This document shows, piece after piece, positions 36,801 to 64,000 of a stretch of DNA of 64,000 bases. Positions within the stretch are counted from its first letter, which is position 1. Each line of letters opens with the position of its first letter. Made by a program: the position numbers and the translations under genes. The notes under the pieces were generated by a model that was given only the letters and a program-made list of their open reading frames with translations, did no database searches and was not told the DNA's origin. The stretch is from Sipunculus nudus (Eukaryota > Annelida > Sipuncula > Golfingiida > Sipunculidae): positions 42,472,019 through 42,536,018 of the forward strand of contig CM049306.1 in NCBI GenBank assembly GCA_026874595.1, written 5' to 3'.

Positions 36801-39800
36801 TTTGCCCTCTAGGTTACCTGATATGGTACAATATGTATTGAAAAATACACAAATGACACTTCTACAAACATTCCAAATAAAACTGATAAAAATATATAAA
36901 GCAAAGAATGAAGAATGCCGCAAAAACACTTATCCAGTGAATTCAAACATGGTGGCTTACAAAACGCTAAACACATACTGGTCAATAGAACTTACTTAAT
37001 ATTTTTGAGTATTTTTTGTGTTCCTTCGGTGTGACTAGCTTGATTGCGTACTGTGTGACAGTGACAGTTTGTCCACTGAGTGTCAGCTTGATGATGACTC
37101 GGGCATTCTCTTCATCTGTCCTCACAATCTGTAAGAAATATGTAAAATAAGAATGAAGAAGGGCACTGCATAAGTGCACAATATACTGGTCAGAAGTCTT
37201 GTGACCTCTGACCTCATTAAACATGCACAGACTTTCCCAGAATATAACTGATGTGAGATAATTAATTGGTCAATACTTCAGGTGAGTTTCATGGAAATCC
37301 ATCAAATTCCTGGAAAGTTATTGCAGCAATGTCAAAAGTTAATAGACAGATAGAAGGACAGACTGATACTGCCCATACCATAATATGAGAGTCTGTAACA
37401 CAGGTGTGAAAAAAATACAGCAGAACATCCAAAGTATGGACTCTAAATGTGCTTGGAATTTTGCCTGATAAGGAGGACAATATAAGGCATATGCCCTTAC
37501 AGTGGAGGAGCAAATAAATAAGGTGTCACCATGAATTCAGGAAGAGTTTAACATTGAACATGTGACCACCACTGGATCCAATAAATCCATCAAAGCGACA
37601 GTTCTAGACAGAATGGTACTTGATTGTATATTGGAGATCTGCATTTTAAGCAGTAGTGAAATGTGCAGTGTTAAATGACCTAACCACCACTGCCCTTATG
37701 CTCTGCCCCTTGACCTTATTATTCCCCCAAAACACTCCTATACAGAAGGCTTTCCATGCCTATGGTTGCAAGAGCTGTTTATAAGACAATAATGGTCATC
37801 ACAAAGGTTGGTCCCATATAATGTCTCATGGACTCATGTCATCAGCTGAACTGCTATATCTCTATTCTCCAGCGATGAATATATCACAATTTTTGTGAAG
37901 TGTTTTGAAATATTTTGGATTATTTGTCTCATATGAATTCAAAACATGCATCAATTTAAGGTCAGCGAATATTTTTCTAAGACACTGTTTTGACCCGGCC
38001 ACTAAATAAGGTAGGTGACTATTAAATGCCTCCCATATGATCTAGGAATACGGTAGATATAAAGTGCTCACAGTTCCATAGAGATCTTTATGCCTCCCGC
38101 TGGTGACCAGACAGTGAGTATCAGGACTCAGTGTCAGTTTCTCCTCCTCATCACCTCCTTGTTTACTCTGCTGCTGTGCTGTCTGGAGGGCTGTACTGCG
38201 GTCAGCTCCCAGCCCTAATCCCTTGGGACGAGCTACGGCTACTACTGGAACTGCTTTTCTGTAAAGAGAACACATGACTGCACAGAAAGAACACTTTTGT
38301 CTGATAATAAAGAAATTAAAATTTCTACTCATACAAAAAAAAATGTAGAGCTATCCGGGTAAATTATCAGATATTATATCATATAACATATAACAGATTA
38401 TGATAAGCTCTTGTTGAAACTAAATGAGATTTTCATGGATCTTAACTTGTGTTGACCAGGTGGCCTGTACATGTAACATACTTTAAATACAGATTAAAAG
38501 ATAAACCTGAAGATCATTCTGTCTTGCATACCAAATAAGATATTACTTTACTGTGATATCAAATCCTCAAGCCATTAATTATGGTACTGAAACTTTTCAT
38601 ACATTGATATAACTGATAAACTGAGCCCTACTCCTATTTATTTTTGACAAAAAAAGTATACACCTTTATGCCATTATACAGTCAACATACACACTTGGCT
38701 GTAAATATCTGCAGTTTAAAACTCATAAAGGGAACTAATCACTCAAATAATTATGACTGTCAGTGGAGTTGCTGCTTATCTTGAGACCATTATTTTCAAC
38801 CTCTGTCATAAATATCTTCTATAGTACCAGGTTACCCTTTGCACAGAGGTATTATGATCTACAAGAATATAAGAATTTACAAGCTATTTATTAACCATGA
38901 CTGTTTGGCCAATACGATATGATCTCTTACTGATGAATAGTTTTCTTGAATGATATTGAAATGGCTTACTCGTTGTTTTTGCCAATGCCCTGGCCTTCTT
39001 TCCATCCCATGCCTCGCAGAAGTGCTTTCCCAAATGATTCAATTGGTACCTCATCATAATTGGCAGTTTCTGGCTGAAAGAATAAAGTTGAGCATGAAAC
39101 AAAGGCATAGGCTACATGAAAATTTGACCTTTATTATAAATAATTATTAACGAGGGAAAGTATGTAAAGTTCTTTGTTTTCATAACTATATAGTAAAATT
39201 TTGTGAATGCTAGAATTTTACCGCTAGTAACTAGTAACTGGTCACACAGAAAAAGCTAGCATTCCAAATATGCATATGTAATGCAGCTACAAAAGGGACG
39301 CCTGTGATTCCATTAATATGTATGTGTATGCATTATGTATGCAGCAAAATTGGTCTAAAGTATAGAGCAACAGGAGTAAAGAAGGGATCTACCAGAGGAA
39401 TACCCTATCACTGACGTCAAACTTTTGAATTTCCCCATCCATTATCATGTATATGCGTTTTTCAATCACAATCTAAACATGCTGCATCCACAAATGTATA
39501 TACGCATACGTATATATATGGAATCACCCTGAGAAAATATAATAGGTACAATTCCCAGCTGCATACACAAGGCACATGTACTACATATAAATGTAATTAT
39601 ATGTAATGCTACCTTAATCTCTGCTCACATGGTCAAATTTGAGAACAAATTTTTCTGATTTACAGACAGTATTTTATTGTACCTCCAAGTAACTAATCCA
39701 TTAATGCTTCAATCTATGCCTTGCATTTGTAAGTCAGTATCAAATTAATATAAAAGACTACCTGTTTTCCTGTTGGAGATGTTTTCCTTTACCATTCCTC

Positions 39801-42800
39801 TCAAAAACAACTACTTTTGACAAAAGTCTTTTGTGAAAATACACAGACACGGACATACACAGCTAAGCAAGGCTGCCTGCACAGTGCAACAGAGTAAATG
39901 CTGACAGGAAGGTGCCTGACTTGCAAACCCTGAGAGGGCACAAGTATATAGGAACTCTATATCAGAGTGAATAACTTTTTGAAATATGGGGCTTGTTGCC
40001 TCAGCTAAAACAGAAATCACCTCATCAGGCCTGAGGGACACATCAAGCCGATCATCTGTTTCGAACCCCTCAGGAACCTTGTTCTGCAGGAGTAGTGGAA
40101 TGGCCATGTTCGTGCTGTAGCCATCCGAGTTCTGGTCACCTTCCTTTGCCTGGCGAGCCTCTGGGAAATGATATAAACATGTCAGTTATGTCAAAATATA
40201 CTCTATTCACAGTTTTATGTCTCCTTTTAATAAAAGATCTCTTCATATAGTAAAAAAAAAATAATCTTCCATTACATAAGGTTTATTAAATGTACATTTC
40301 TTACATAATTTTTTTTTTAATGTTCTAAAGTAATACAAACAGAAGGAATCAGTGCTGAAAGGAGTATCTATTAGAATTACCCAAGCCAAATAGCAAGACT
40401 TCATCACAGATGGGAATGTTGTTGCTGTTGCTTACCTTTAGAGCAATCACTGGTCAGGCCTTTATATCTGTTTGTAACCAATTTTAAAAAAGGGGTCCTT
40501 ATAAATTCATGCTATAGTATCAGATCTTAACAGAAACTGCTTTACCTTTATAAATGAATTTAACACAAGGCTCATATCAGGAAAAGAAGGTCTTTAGTCC
40601 ATCCATCTATGTATATTTTGCCTTTTAGAATGTTCAATCAAGTGTATCATAATAGTAATAAGCAAGTCTGACTTGGAAAACAGCTATTATAAGCTTGCAG
40701 CTTGTATAACAAATTTAATACCAATTTCATCCTTGCAAGAACACCAAATTTAAAATCAGCCACCTGTTAACAATACTTAAATAATCAAGTGATTTCTACA
40801 ATTCAGACTGAACGTACTTATCACTGTGAACTGATGTTGTCTTTGAAAATTCAACCAATTAAACTGTTTACCCTTCAAGAGTTCAAGCACTGCTTGGGAT
40901 TCTGTACTATCAGCTGTTGCTGATATAAGCTCTCCAGGATTCCCATTTTCCTTCTGTTCCTCTTTCTTGTCCGAGTCTTCCTCCAGCTGATGTGGCAAGC
41001 GAGAACGTCTCCATTTATTTTGCTGGATCAAGGGTATCACTAGCTCATTTTCTTCTTTCTGTTTACTGTAAAAACAGTTTGTATATTTTTACAACTTAAT
41101 ATAGATAGTTCAGGATTTTCTGCAACCATGTAAATCACTTTATTTATAGCCAGTCTATTTGATTCAAGACTGAAGGGATTGAAAGCTAGCCTATTTTTTA
41201 TAAAAGCTCCAAGGGATTATTTTTAGTTTATAAAGGTCAGAAAGGTGACTGGGCCCCTTTAACTATAAGCTAGTGGTGGGCCAATCATCGAGTTTTATCG
41301 ACAGTCAGTCGGTTTGCTGCCACTTTCAAGCGCTCGATTTCCAAAGGCAACTATTGATTACATCATAATAATGACTGTTTTCTTTCCAGAATGCCTTTAT
41401 GTTATAGAAAAAAATGATTCTTCCATTTTTTACCACATTCCGCGCTTCATATAATGAGTCTGTGTTCCCAAATCAGGGGCGGATCCAGCATTTAGAAAAA
41501 GGGGGGTCCAACCCAGGAGTACAAATTGAAACCCTAAAAAAAAGGTCCTCAGGTCTGAAAAAGGGGGGGTCCAGGCGGCAAAATTTTGTCTGAGACCTTA
41601 AAAAATGTTGTTTCTGATGAAAAAGGGGGGGTGGGGTCCGGACCCCCTGAACCCCCCTTGGATCCACTTCTGCAAATAACTTCAGTATGTAACTGAGTAT
41701 GACACGGTAGATGCGAGAACGGAGGACTTTTTTTTGGGGGGGGAGGGGGGGGTTATGATCTGCCCCAAGCGCACCTGGGCCGGTAAAATATGCCTTCATG
41801 TGCTAGAAACACACCCCCTTTATAGGCCTAACATTCTTAGATGCTCTTAAATTTCATTATGAAAGATATTACCCAACGTTGCTGATCGTTAAATTGGATC
41901 CTTAAAATTAGTCTTTATAGGTGGTAGGATCGTTACACCCGTGCGCGAGAGGGGAATACCTGCAGGGGAAACGCAAGTAAAGTTTCACAGATAATTGCAT
42001 ATTTCTTTGATAATTGCATATATTTGTCTGAACCGATTAATAATCGATCATCAGTCAGTTTGCTCAAACCGATGATCGATTATGAAAAAGGAACCGACTC
42101 CCACCACTACTATAAACTTCATTTATTTTCCATGGATTGTCAAACTGGAGAACCTGGAGAACACCACCGACCATGGACAGGCCCCTTAAACACATTCTCA
42201 TATCAATTCCTGGGACTGAACCTAGGTCAACCTTTTAGTACGCAACTGTCCAGTATGTTTATTTTACATGTACATACAAATTACATATTTACTTCCACAA
42301 ATTTAAAGTTAAATGTACATTGGACATGGGTATTATAATTACTTCTAAAGACCTGCAAAATGGGGCCAAAAAATTGTCTGCTTAAAAGCATGGTTAATAG
42401 CAAAACTGAAGGCATTCACAAAGCATATTACAGGTAACCTTTGGAGAATCCAGTCACAAATATAACTGGCATAATGGAATCACACAAGACTTAGTACAAA
42501 TTATCACACATGGTACTTCTTACCCAAATGTTGTTACAGCTAAACATTTAATACATCATATGTTTATAAATTGTCAAATAAATTAGCAAAGCCCAGTTAT
42601 CTATGATTGACTTATATGAACTAGACTATCCTATAACAAAGGAAGTAACCTTTAACCACCGTTTGTTTGTTCCTTTGATCTTCCCAACAAATGATCATTA
42701 GAGGATGATTAAACACTCCTGTACTTACAATAGCATTATGCCCAACCCAGTAGCTCCTTGTTTTGAGACATACTGTTCATACTGTTCCAACTGCCAGATA

Positions 42801-43968
42801 ATGTAGTTCTTTATAATGAAACTTATTCCTTTCTAATTTGTTTTTTTAATTGATTTACTGACAAACAGTATTCAAATATCTTTCAAATTTCTTATGACCA
42901 GAAAAGATATACATTTATGTTTATATGAATATATTTTTATAAATTCAAAGTTTACTTCTAAATAACTGAAGCATGTATTCTATAAATTTGCAGATTACTG
43001 TCATAAAACAGCCTATATCTTCAGTTTGATCATTTAGAGCAGTTCTGAATCAGTGAATGACTGAATCGAAGTAAGACGGAACTCTGTGACTGGTTTCAAT
43101 TTTTTAGATTAATTTTTCTAGAGCTTTTTTTTTCCCTTGTCATTTTTTTCTTGACCACAGGGCATACAAGTGTATATATAAAAGCTGGTTGTTGCACCAA
43201 CTAGCGGATCTTAAGAATACATAAAGGTGAATTACTTCAGTCAAAAGCAGGACAAGTACTGAAAATGTTTATTGAATTTTAATAATGGAAAAATCTGGAG
43301 TGACTTTACAAATTTTTTCATTATGAGACAGTTTAAATTGACGAGAATGATTTATAAAAAATAAAGTTATAAGACTCCCTGGCATAGGGAGAAATCTTAA
43401 CAATGTAACAAAGATCCAAGGGACAAGAGGGGAAATTCTGAAAGACAACATTACACATCTGATAAAGTATAGTTCTGTATCATCAATGTAAGATAGATTT
43501 ATAATGACAGTAGTAATATAACTCATTATCAGTCATAAAAATAGCATTTTTTTATTATTATTCAGGCTCAGCGCCTGTATAATTTAAACATTGTCAAAAT
43601 TACAATGATGACACTGTAAGATCATACCAAATGACTTTTCGTCTATTTTCGTGATTTTTCCCTTTCGCGAATATCACGAATTTCAAACCCCCGCGAATAT
43701 AATCAGAGACTGATAATGCCATTCTCAGTGCACAAACTGAGCTACACACTGCCTGTGTGAAACAGATCAACATCGCAGTGAGGCCATACAAAAACACTTC
43801 CTGACCCATTTTGTACCTTTTTGGCTCATCAAGTGAAGTCACATAATCAGTTTCTTCCTTTTTCTCTTCCTTTTCACCTATTCCTGTATTCTTAAGAACT
43901 TTAGTCTCCTTCTTTTTGGTGAATTTTAACGAGAATCCTTTCGTCTGCCTTTCTTCAGTTTCCGCCAT
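32142..43968 (-). CDS. GPKOW: G-patch and KOW motif-containing protein (spliceosome factor, T54/Spp2 family)
   Basis: Eleven coding exons, phases all consistent: 43968-43817, 41065-40872, 40160-40021, 39073-38970, 38258-38072, 37128-36996, 36587-36233, 34779-34638, 34071-34002, 33276-33191 and 32282-32142, giving 567 aa and a stop. Residues 1-50 include the conserved GFSLKF start. ELVIPLIQQNK and MAIPLLLQNK are the family's paired acidic-region motifs. The G-patch (about 166-215) reads FGKALLRGMGWKEGQGIGK, then RPKGLGLGA. KOW1 (about 240-290) contains TSGRHKDLYGTV. An Arg/Asp/Ser/Lys-rich linker (304-421) is encoded by exon 7. Then come LRVRIVDKHFKKGKYY, VIEDVTDPETCICRT, and KOW2 (about 505-555; VMVVTGKMVGQLGEIL, FDGICEYVGD). 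In other animals this nuclear protein activates a DEAH helicase (DHX16/Prp2) during spliceosome activation. It is longer than the human protein (about 476 aa), mostly because of the linker. Divergent from POLR2B. Confidence 0.96.
33801..33871. repeat. (TA)n microsatellite in GPKOW intron 9
   Basis: Perfect TA dinucleotide run followed by T9. Confidence 0.95.
35036..35850. repeat. Two direct ~400-bp repeat copies in GPKOW intron 7
   Basis: Copy 1 starts at about 35036 and copy 2 at about 35447. Each begins ACTAGAAAATGGGG followed by a palindromic GGGCCCCGTTGGGGCCC-like head (better preserved in copy 1). Both share 'GAAGGGTATATTGC', 'CCAAGGTGAAGGT.AGCAATG' and 'TTGTGCAACAGA'. Both end with 'CATACAGACA.GACAATTTTA' and 'TAGATAGATCTGAAAATGTAT'. 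The short size, fixed head and repetitive A/T tail are compatible with a SINE or MITE. No RNA polymerase III boxes were recognised with confidence. Confidence 0.65.
41271..42109 (-). mobile_element. hAT-type non-autonomous element, copy A
   Basis: Terminal inverted repeats are TAGTGGTGGGCC at the left and, reverse-complemented, TAGTGGTGGGAGTCGGTTCC at the right. The flanking 8-bp target duplication is CTATAAGC / CTATAAAC (one mismatch), typical of hAT transposons. Subterminal 'AATCGATCATCAG' and 'ACTTTCAAGCGCTCGAT' blocks are shared with copy B at 51155-51810, which lies in the opposite orientation. It has no transposase. A second MITE is inserted inside at 41474-41672. Confidence 0.85.
41474..41672. 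mobile_element. MITE nested in hAT copy A
   Basis: Ends are CAGGGGCGGATCC and GGATCCACTTCTG (imperfect inverted repeats), flanked by CAAAT on both sides. hAT copy B lacks it (CCCATATTAACTTC at the equivalent site), which gives an empty-site control. The interior has AAAAGGGGGGGTCC-type runs. A relative lies at 45059-45216. Confidence 0.8.
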
Positions 43969-44020
43969 TATCGCCCTAGTAAACTGACGATGAACAGACG
44001 TCCCTGTCGTGTCATATCTC

Positions 44021-44038
44021 AACACTAGATGGCAGCAC
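44021..44038 (+). promoter_or_regulatory. CTCF-like motif just upstream of GPKOW
   Basis: AACACTAGATGGCAGCAC matches the CTCF core consensus CCANNAG(A/G)(G/T)GGCA-type, about 55 bp upstream of the GPKOW start codon. Binding is inference. Confidence 0.5.
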
Positions 44039-44642
44039 AGTAGGGCAGCTTTCACCTGAGAGACCAAATGCGCTGATGATGACTGAATTATGTGAAAACG
44101 CACTCAGCAGGATTATCACCAATAACAACTCTATATAAACCGAAATACTCGAATCCCTTCGAGTGTGTTTTGGTAGGCATATTAATCCATATAGAACATG
44201 TATTACGGTAGACTGTACATTAATTTTTCTCTGTTTAACATTGTTCTATTAAAATTAAGCATTCAACTCAAGCAGCAATATATAACAGGCCCTATAAAAA
44301 TTAGTATAATAAGAAGTAAAATAAAGTAATAAGGGTTTAGCCTGAGTCGTCTTCAAGGGAATATGGCTTAATTCTAGACTAACTTGTATGGTAGGCCTAA
44401 CATTATTCTTGTGCTTTGAAACTGAATATAAAAATAGTAGCCATACCTTGACATGTTTATTCAACGCGCGGCGCAAGTTCAAAGGCTGTGATTCTGCTCC
44501 TAGTCAGGTTTAATATATTAAATAAAATCCAGTTAACTTTTAAGTTAAAATCGCGTCACAGTACATGTCACAGTTAAAGGATGAAATCTTATCCTTCACA
44601 TTGAGTTTAATAGAAAAAAGGTAATTCCAATGAACTGGTTCT

Positions 44643-44691
<49 letters not shown>

Positions 44692-44709
44692 CATATATAT
44701 ATACATATA

Positions 44710-44784
<75 letters not shown>
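44643..44784. repeat. Long (TA)n microsatellite
   Basis: About 140 bp of TA with a few TACA interruptions. Confidence 0.95.
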
Positions 44785-44787
<3 letters not shown>

Positions 44788-45058
44788 GTCTATTGAGTGT
44801 ATCCGTGGTACTATATTGTATTTTGCCAAGGTCTATGTTAATACCAGGTGCTTACATCTTATTAATACGTTTTACCAACGCTGAATAAACACTTAATCCT
44901 CTACTGGTGGACAAATGCTATCTATTCGTGGCATCGAAAAGCTATCTTTACTTGGTAACCCAACGCCTAATATACTGGCTATTATGTGTATGTGTGTGCA
45001 TGTGCGTATGTTTTTAAGGGAAAGATGCCCTAAATGGAGATAATAATGATGAGACTGA

Positions 45059-45216
45059 GAGGGGCGGATCCAGGAATTAGAGGAGAAGGAGGGGTCCAAC
45101 CCATGATGACTTATGGCAAAACCTAAAAAAAGAGGTCCCGAGGTCCGGAAAAGTGGGGTCCAGCCGGCAAAAAAGGTCGCGCGGCTGATAAGGAGGGGTC
45201 AGGGATCCGCTTCTAG
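45059..45216. mobile_element. MITE, relative of the one nested in hAT copy A
   Basis: Ends AGGGGCGGATCCAGGA and GGATCCGCTTCT are inverted. The interior shares 'GGGTCCAACCCA', 'AACCTAAAAAAAGAGGTCC' and 'GGGTCCAG.CGGCAAAA' with 41474-41672. Confidence 0.7.
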
Positions 45217-46082
45217 CCTACGTCAAATTTCTTTTTCAAAGGTCACATGACATCATTAAAGCCAGCTTTAAAGCCATGTCAAATCATTACCGTTAAACGA
45301 CTGACTTAACTCCTGCAACCATTTGATAAAAGGTATATATATTTTCTGCCGGAAGATTTTAATATTTGACCAATCAGTGTGAATTATATCAATAAATTAT
45401 TCATACGCAACAGCGGCACGATTCTATAACACGATCTACTATTATATTCTTATCATCTACGCATTAAATCCTATATAGGGCCGTTTCCAAAACTTAAGAG
45501 TTTCCATTTTACCTTCAATTCATTGGGTTTGCTACCCAGTTTGTTATACACCAATTATTCATACGTTTTGAAATCGATGCTTCTTTACAATTTGCTGTTT
45601 CAAAACAATCTCTATCCCTTGTGATCATGCAGTGTCGGAAAGGTTTGAAATCGGGCAAAAATGATTGAATAATCTTGCTGATGATATATACTCAAGAATA
45701 AAATTTTTGTTATTTCTGTTTTAAAAAAATAAAAATGTTATGGTAGAAATGAATATCAATGTTAACTATAGTATAACTTTATACACTAGCCTAAAATTGT
45801 TATTTTTGAACTTAATCGAAAGTTTTTAATAATTAAATTAAACATAAAAAAAATGCCATACTCTGATATTAAAAGACTGTCAGCGGATTGTGCAAACATA
45901 GTTTTGATATGCTGATTTTTGTTTGTTAAATGATAATGATGTCCATTCCTATATACCATATCAGTATATTCTATAGGTACAGTCAAGAGTTTGTTCTAAA
46001 GCTATTTCGTTATGCCTATAGTCCAACACTTTCACCGGAGGCAATTACACTGGTGCGAAAGAAAAGATAAACATTAGGCTTA

Positions 46083-46420
46083 ACAAAAAAAAGCTATGGT
46101 TCTCAGGCACTTTTTTCATAAATCAGTGCGGGCGGGCAATTTTCTTACCTTTTTTTGCATGTTACGATAAAAATGTTATATGATCAGGGAAAAGCATGAA
46201 ATAACAGAATTAATTTTTTTTTTTGCTAAACAGGTAAAAGCACTTCGTAACATAAGAAATATGATCAAATTGTATTATTTTATCCTTTTGAAAGAAATGT
46301 CCGAGCGGCTGCATGGAGCTCGAAATTGGTAAGTTTCTCTTGAAAATCAAAATAAAAATTTTTATTGTGGGGGTTTAAACTGACGCGAATGGTGCCTGAG
46401 AACCATACCTTTTTTGGCCT
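46083..46420. mobile_element. MITE with ~26-bp terminal inverted repeats
   Basis: TATGGTTCTCAGGCAC (46095-46110) is the exact reverse complement of GTGCCTGAGAACCATA (46392-46407). The match extends outwards imperfectly through an A run / T run. The interior is AT-rich and non-coding. Confidence 0.75.
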
Positions 46421-46772
46421 TAGCGTCCTATTCTTCTACTTATGGATATACTTATAAACACTTAAAACAAGAAAAATGTGAAACAGGTGAAAAGAGTACT
46501 GAGCTAGTAAGCAGTTATAGTTTCACTAGAAAACTTGTATTCAACAAAAAATGAACTGATAAGCAGAAGAAATACACAATGTGGCGACTGACTAAGTAAA
46601 TTTAACCCTTGAAGATACATAAACATTTGCAATAAAATGTGTGATATCTCACATTATATTAGCTCATTTTGGCTTGATATTAAAACTTCCCCGCAAAATT
46701 ATTCGACACATAATTTTGCTCTCCATATTTCACCTGTTTAATACGTTGTTATGATTCTGTGTTTAACACAAC

Positions 46773-46868
46773 AAAGTTTACGTTCTGTTAACCATAACAA
46801 GACCGACTGACCATTGATCCGATCTATCGCAACTCCCAAACAAGGTGAAGAGACCTGAAAATAGAAAT
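46773..46868 (+). repeat. ~95-bp direct duplication flanking LINE fragment, left copy
   Basis: Matches 47299-47396 with roughly ten differences. Shared blocks are 'CTGTTAACCATAACAAGAC', 'GATCCGATCTATCGCAACTC' and 'CCAAACAAG.TGAAGA.ACCTG'. Confidence 0.85.
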
Positions 46869-47230
46869 ATTGCCATACCTTGAAAGTTTACAGGCTTATA
46901 TGAGGCGAAATATAATATTGAGAAAAACATAGCTAAACGAATTGGTAATATTGCTGTTCACCATAATAAATGGAAACCATTAATCAATTACTTAGAATAG
47001 TTCTTTTTTTTAAATTATCAACTCTGTGAATATTCCACTCAACAGTGATTATATATTCTTTACCCTCTCGATTAACTGTACAAAGTTCATAACTGTTTTG
47101 TATTTCTATGTTTGTATGTGAGTAATTTTTTGTTGATGCGATGTATTTTTTTATGTCCAGTGAATGTATTTGTAGTAGCCGTTGTTTGCTTTTCATGTTT
47201 GCTATACATTGTATGTGTATTTTATTTGTT

Positions 47231-47298
<68 letters not shown>
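46869..47298 (+). pseudogene. 5'-truncated LINE 3' end with (TAA)n tail
   Basis: Starts within the ORF2 C-terminus: the frame reads YNIEKNIAKRIGN, then HHNKWKPLINYLE and a stop at about 46998. It then has a ~230-bp 3' UTR and a (TAA)n tail (47234-47297). The same C-terminal segment occurs in the decayed LINE at about 26170-26300. No reverse-transcriptase core is present here. The flanking ~95-bp duplication suggests an exceptionally long target-site duplication or a local duplication. Confidence 0.75.
47234..47297. repeat. (TAA)n microsatellite (LINE tail)
   Basis: About 21 TAA repeats at the 3' end of the LINE fragment. Confidence 0.95.
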
Positions 47299-47302
<4 letters not shown>

Positions 47303-47396
47303 GTCTACGTTTCTGTTAACCATAACAAGACTGAATGACCAGAGATCCGATCTATCGCAACTCCCAAACAAGATGAAGAAACCTGGAAATAGAAAC
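47299..47396 (+). repeat. ~95-bp direct duplication flanking LINE fragment, right copy
   Basis: Partner of 46773-46868; begins directly after the (TAA)n tail. Confidence 0.85.
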
Positions 47397-47869
47397 ACAG
47401 GAGAAACTCGGTTGAAAGCTTGAAAAATTTGATTTGTGAAGTTGCGCAGTTCGGCTACTAGGTGCGCGCTGTGTAATGTTCTGGGCACCACCCAGTGTTT
47501 TGTCCACTTGTGTACATACGTGAGTAAGCAAACGGTTCTGGACAAAATATTTACAAATACTCCAACGTTTTAATTTAAAAAAAAAAACTATATATAGAGT
47601 AGAAGGTGAATCCCTTTAAAATCCATGGGTGTTGCTTGTTCGATTTCAAATACGGAACAAAATGCGCAAAATAAAAGTCACAAGTTTTGAGTGAATACGA
47701 CCTCATGCGGAAGAGTGGTTGAAGTTCAATCCTGTAGTGACATCTCATGTTCGAGGGAGGTACTAAATGTTCGATGTTTGGCACACATAGATTGGTTCCT
47801 TTCTAACATTTCCTCACGTCCTCAACCAAACGAGAACCAAACTATTTCCGATCATGCATCTGTAATCGC

Positions 47870-47879
47870 ACCGGAAGTA
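47870..47879 (+). promoter_or_regulatory. ETS/GABP-like motif in POLR2B promoter
   Basis: ACCGGAAGTA, about 100 bp upstream of the POLR2B start codon, matches the ETS-family CCGGAAGT core common in housekeeping promoters. The surrounding 100 bp is GC-richer than the rest of the intergenic region. Function is inferred. Confidence 0.45.
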
Positions 47880-47976
47880 GTGTTGAGCTTTGGCTGATGC
47901 GTACATAAAGCGGCAGGACTCGCCGTCGTGAACATTGTTTTCTCTGCCGGCCGAGTGAAACGCTTACACAGTCAAT

Positions 47977-64000
<16,024 letters not shown>

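Larger units (their letters stand above)
41066..43816 (-). other. GPKOW intron 1 (transposon-bearing)
   Basis: 2.75-kb intron, donor AAAAAG/GTACAA and acceptor TTTTTACAG. It contains an hAT-type element with a nested MITE (41271-42109); the remainder shows no gene. Confidence 0.85.
43969..47976. other. Divergent intergenic region between GPKOW and POLR2B
   Basis: About 4 kb between the two start codons. It holds the GPKOW promoter side with a CTCF-like motif, a long (TA)n tract, two MITEs, a LINE 3' end flanked by long duplications, a (TAA)n tract, and the POLR2B promoter side with an ETS-like motif. No further gene recognised. Confidence 0.7.

Noticed and set aside
42024-42338. 104-codon plus-strand frame
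   Set aside because: Starts inside the right end of hAT copy A and runs into intron; no domain.
43600-43816. Continuation of the GPKOW first-exon frame past 43817
   Set aside because: Intronic read-through: the AAAAAG/GTACAA donor joins in phase to 41065 and restores the conserved ELVIPLIQ segment.

Overview
The window is animal nuclear DNA: AT-rich, intron-rich and full of small DNA transposons and (TA)n microsatellites. The protein sequences are metazoan. The repeat style (GGTGGCGCCACC palindromes, blocks such as TGACCTTGACC, many ORF-free foldback elements) suggests a marine lophotrochozoan, most likely a bivalve mollusc. That species-level guess is inference.

Three genes can be read exon by exon with correct splice sites and phases. 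(1) A DCC/DUF393-family thiol-disulfide oxidoreductase-like protein lies on the minus strand (20202 to 18381; 3 exons, 172 aa, probable mitochondrial presequence). (2) GPKOW, the G-patch/KOW spliceosome factor related to yeast Spp2, lies on the minus strand (43968 to 32142; 11 exons, 567 aa, complete). (3) POLR2B, the second-largest subunit of RNA polymerase II, lies on the plus strand (47977 to past the right edge; the first 12 coding exons, about 601 of roughly 1170 residues). GPKOW and POLR2B are divergent, about 4 kb apart. One encodes a transcription enzyme and the other a splicing factor. A fourth, unidentified plus-strand gene is suggested by two phase-compatible exons at 16642-16693 and 17089-17207, the latter with a stop codon. 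A possible further upstream exon sits at 10194-10308.

The rest is mainly mobile DNA. From the left there is a Ty3/gypsy-like pol fragment cut by the edge (1-351), then a 301-bp tandem repeat element. A family of roughly 1.4-2.1 kb elements with a 3' hairpin has four copies plus a fragment (4845-30980). A foldback MITE lies at 8917-9401, and a 2.9-kb element with ~0.65-kb inverted arms at 13071-15977 has a coding-like stretch inside. There are two LINE remnants (25599-26540 and 46869-47298), the second flanked by an unusual ~95-bp direct duplication. Two opposite-facing hAT elements with 8-bp target duplications sit in GPKOW intron 1 and POLR2B intron 2, one with a nested MITE. A pogo/Tigger-like MITE lies in POLR2B intron 5 and several further short inverted-repeat elements are present. 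No rRNA, tRNA or CRISPR array was found. No clearly new multi-gene system was seen. The most unusual items are the coding-like insert in the long foldback element, the LINE with the ~95-bp duplication, and the unidentified exon pair.
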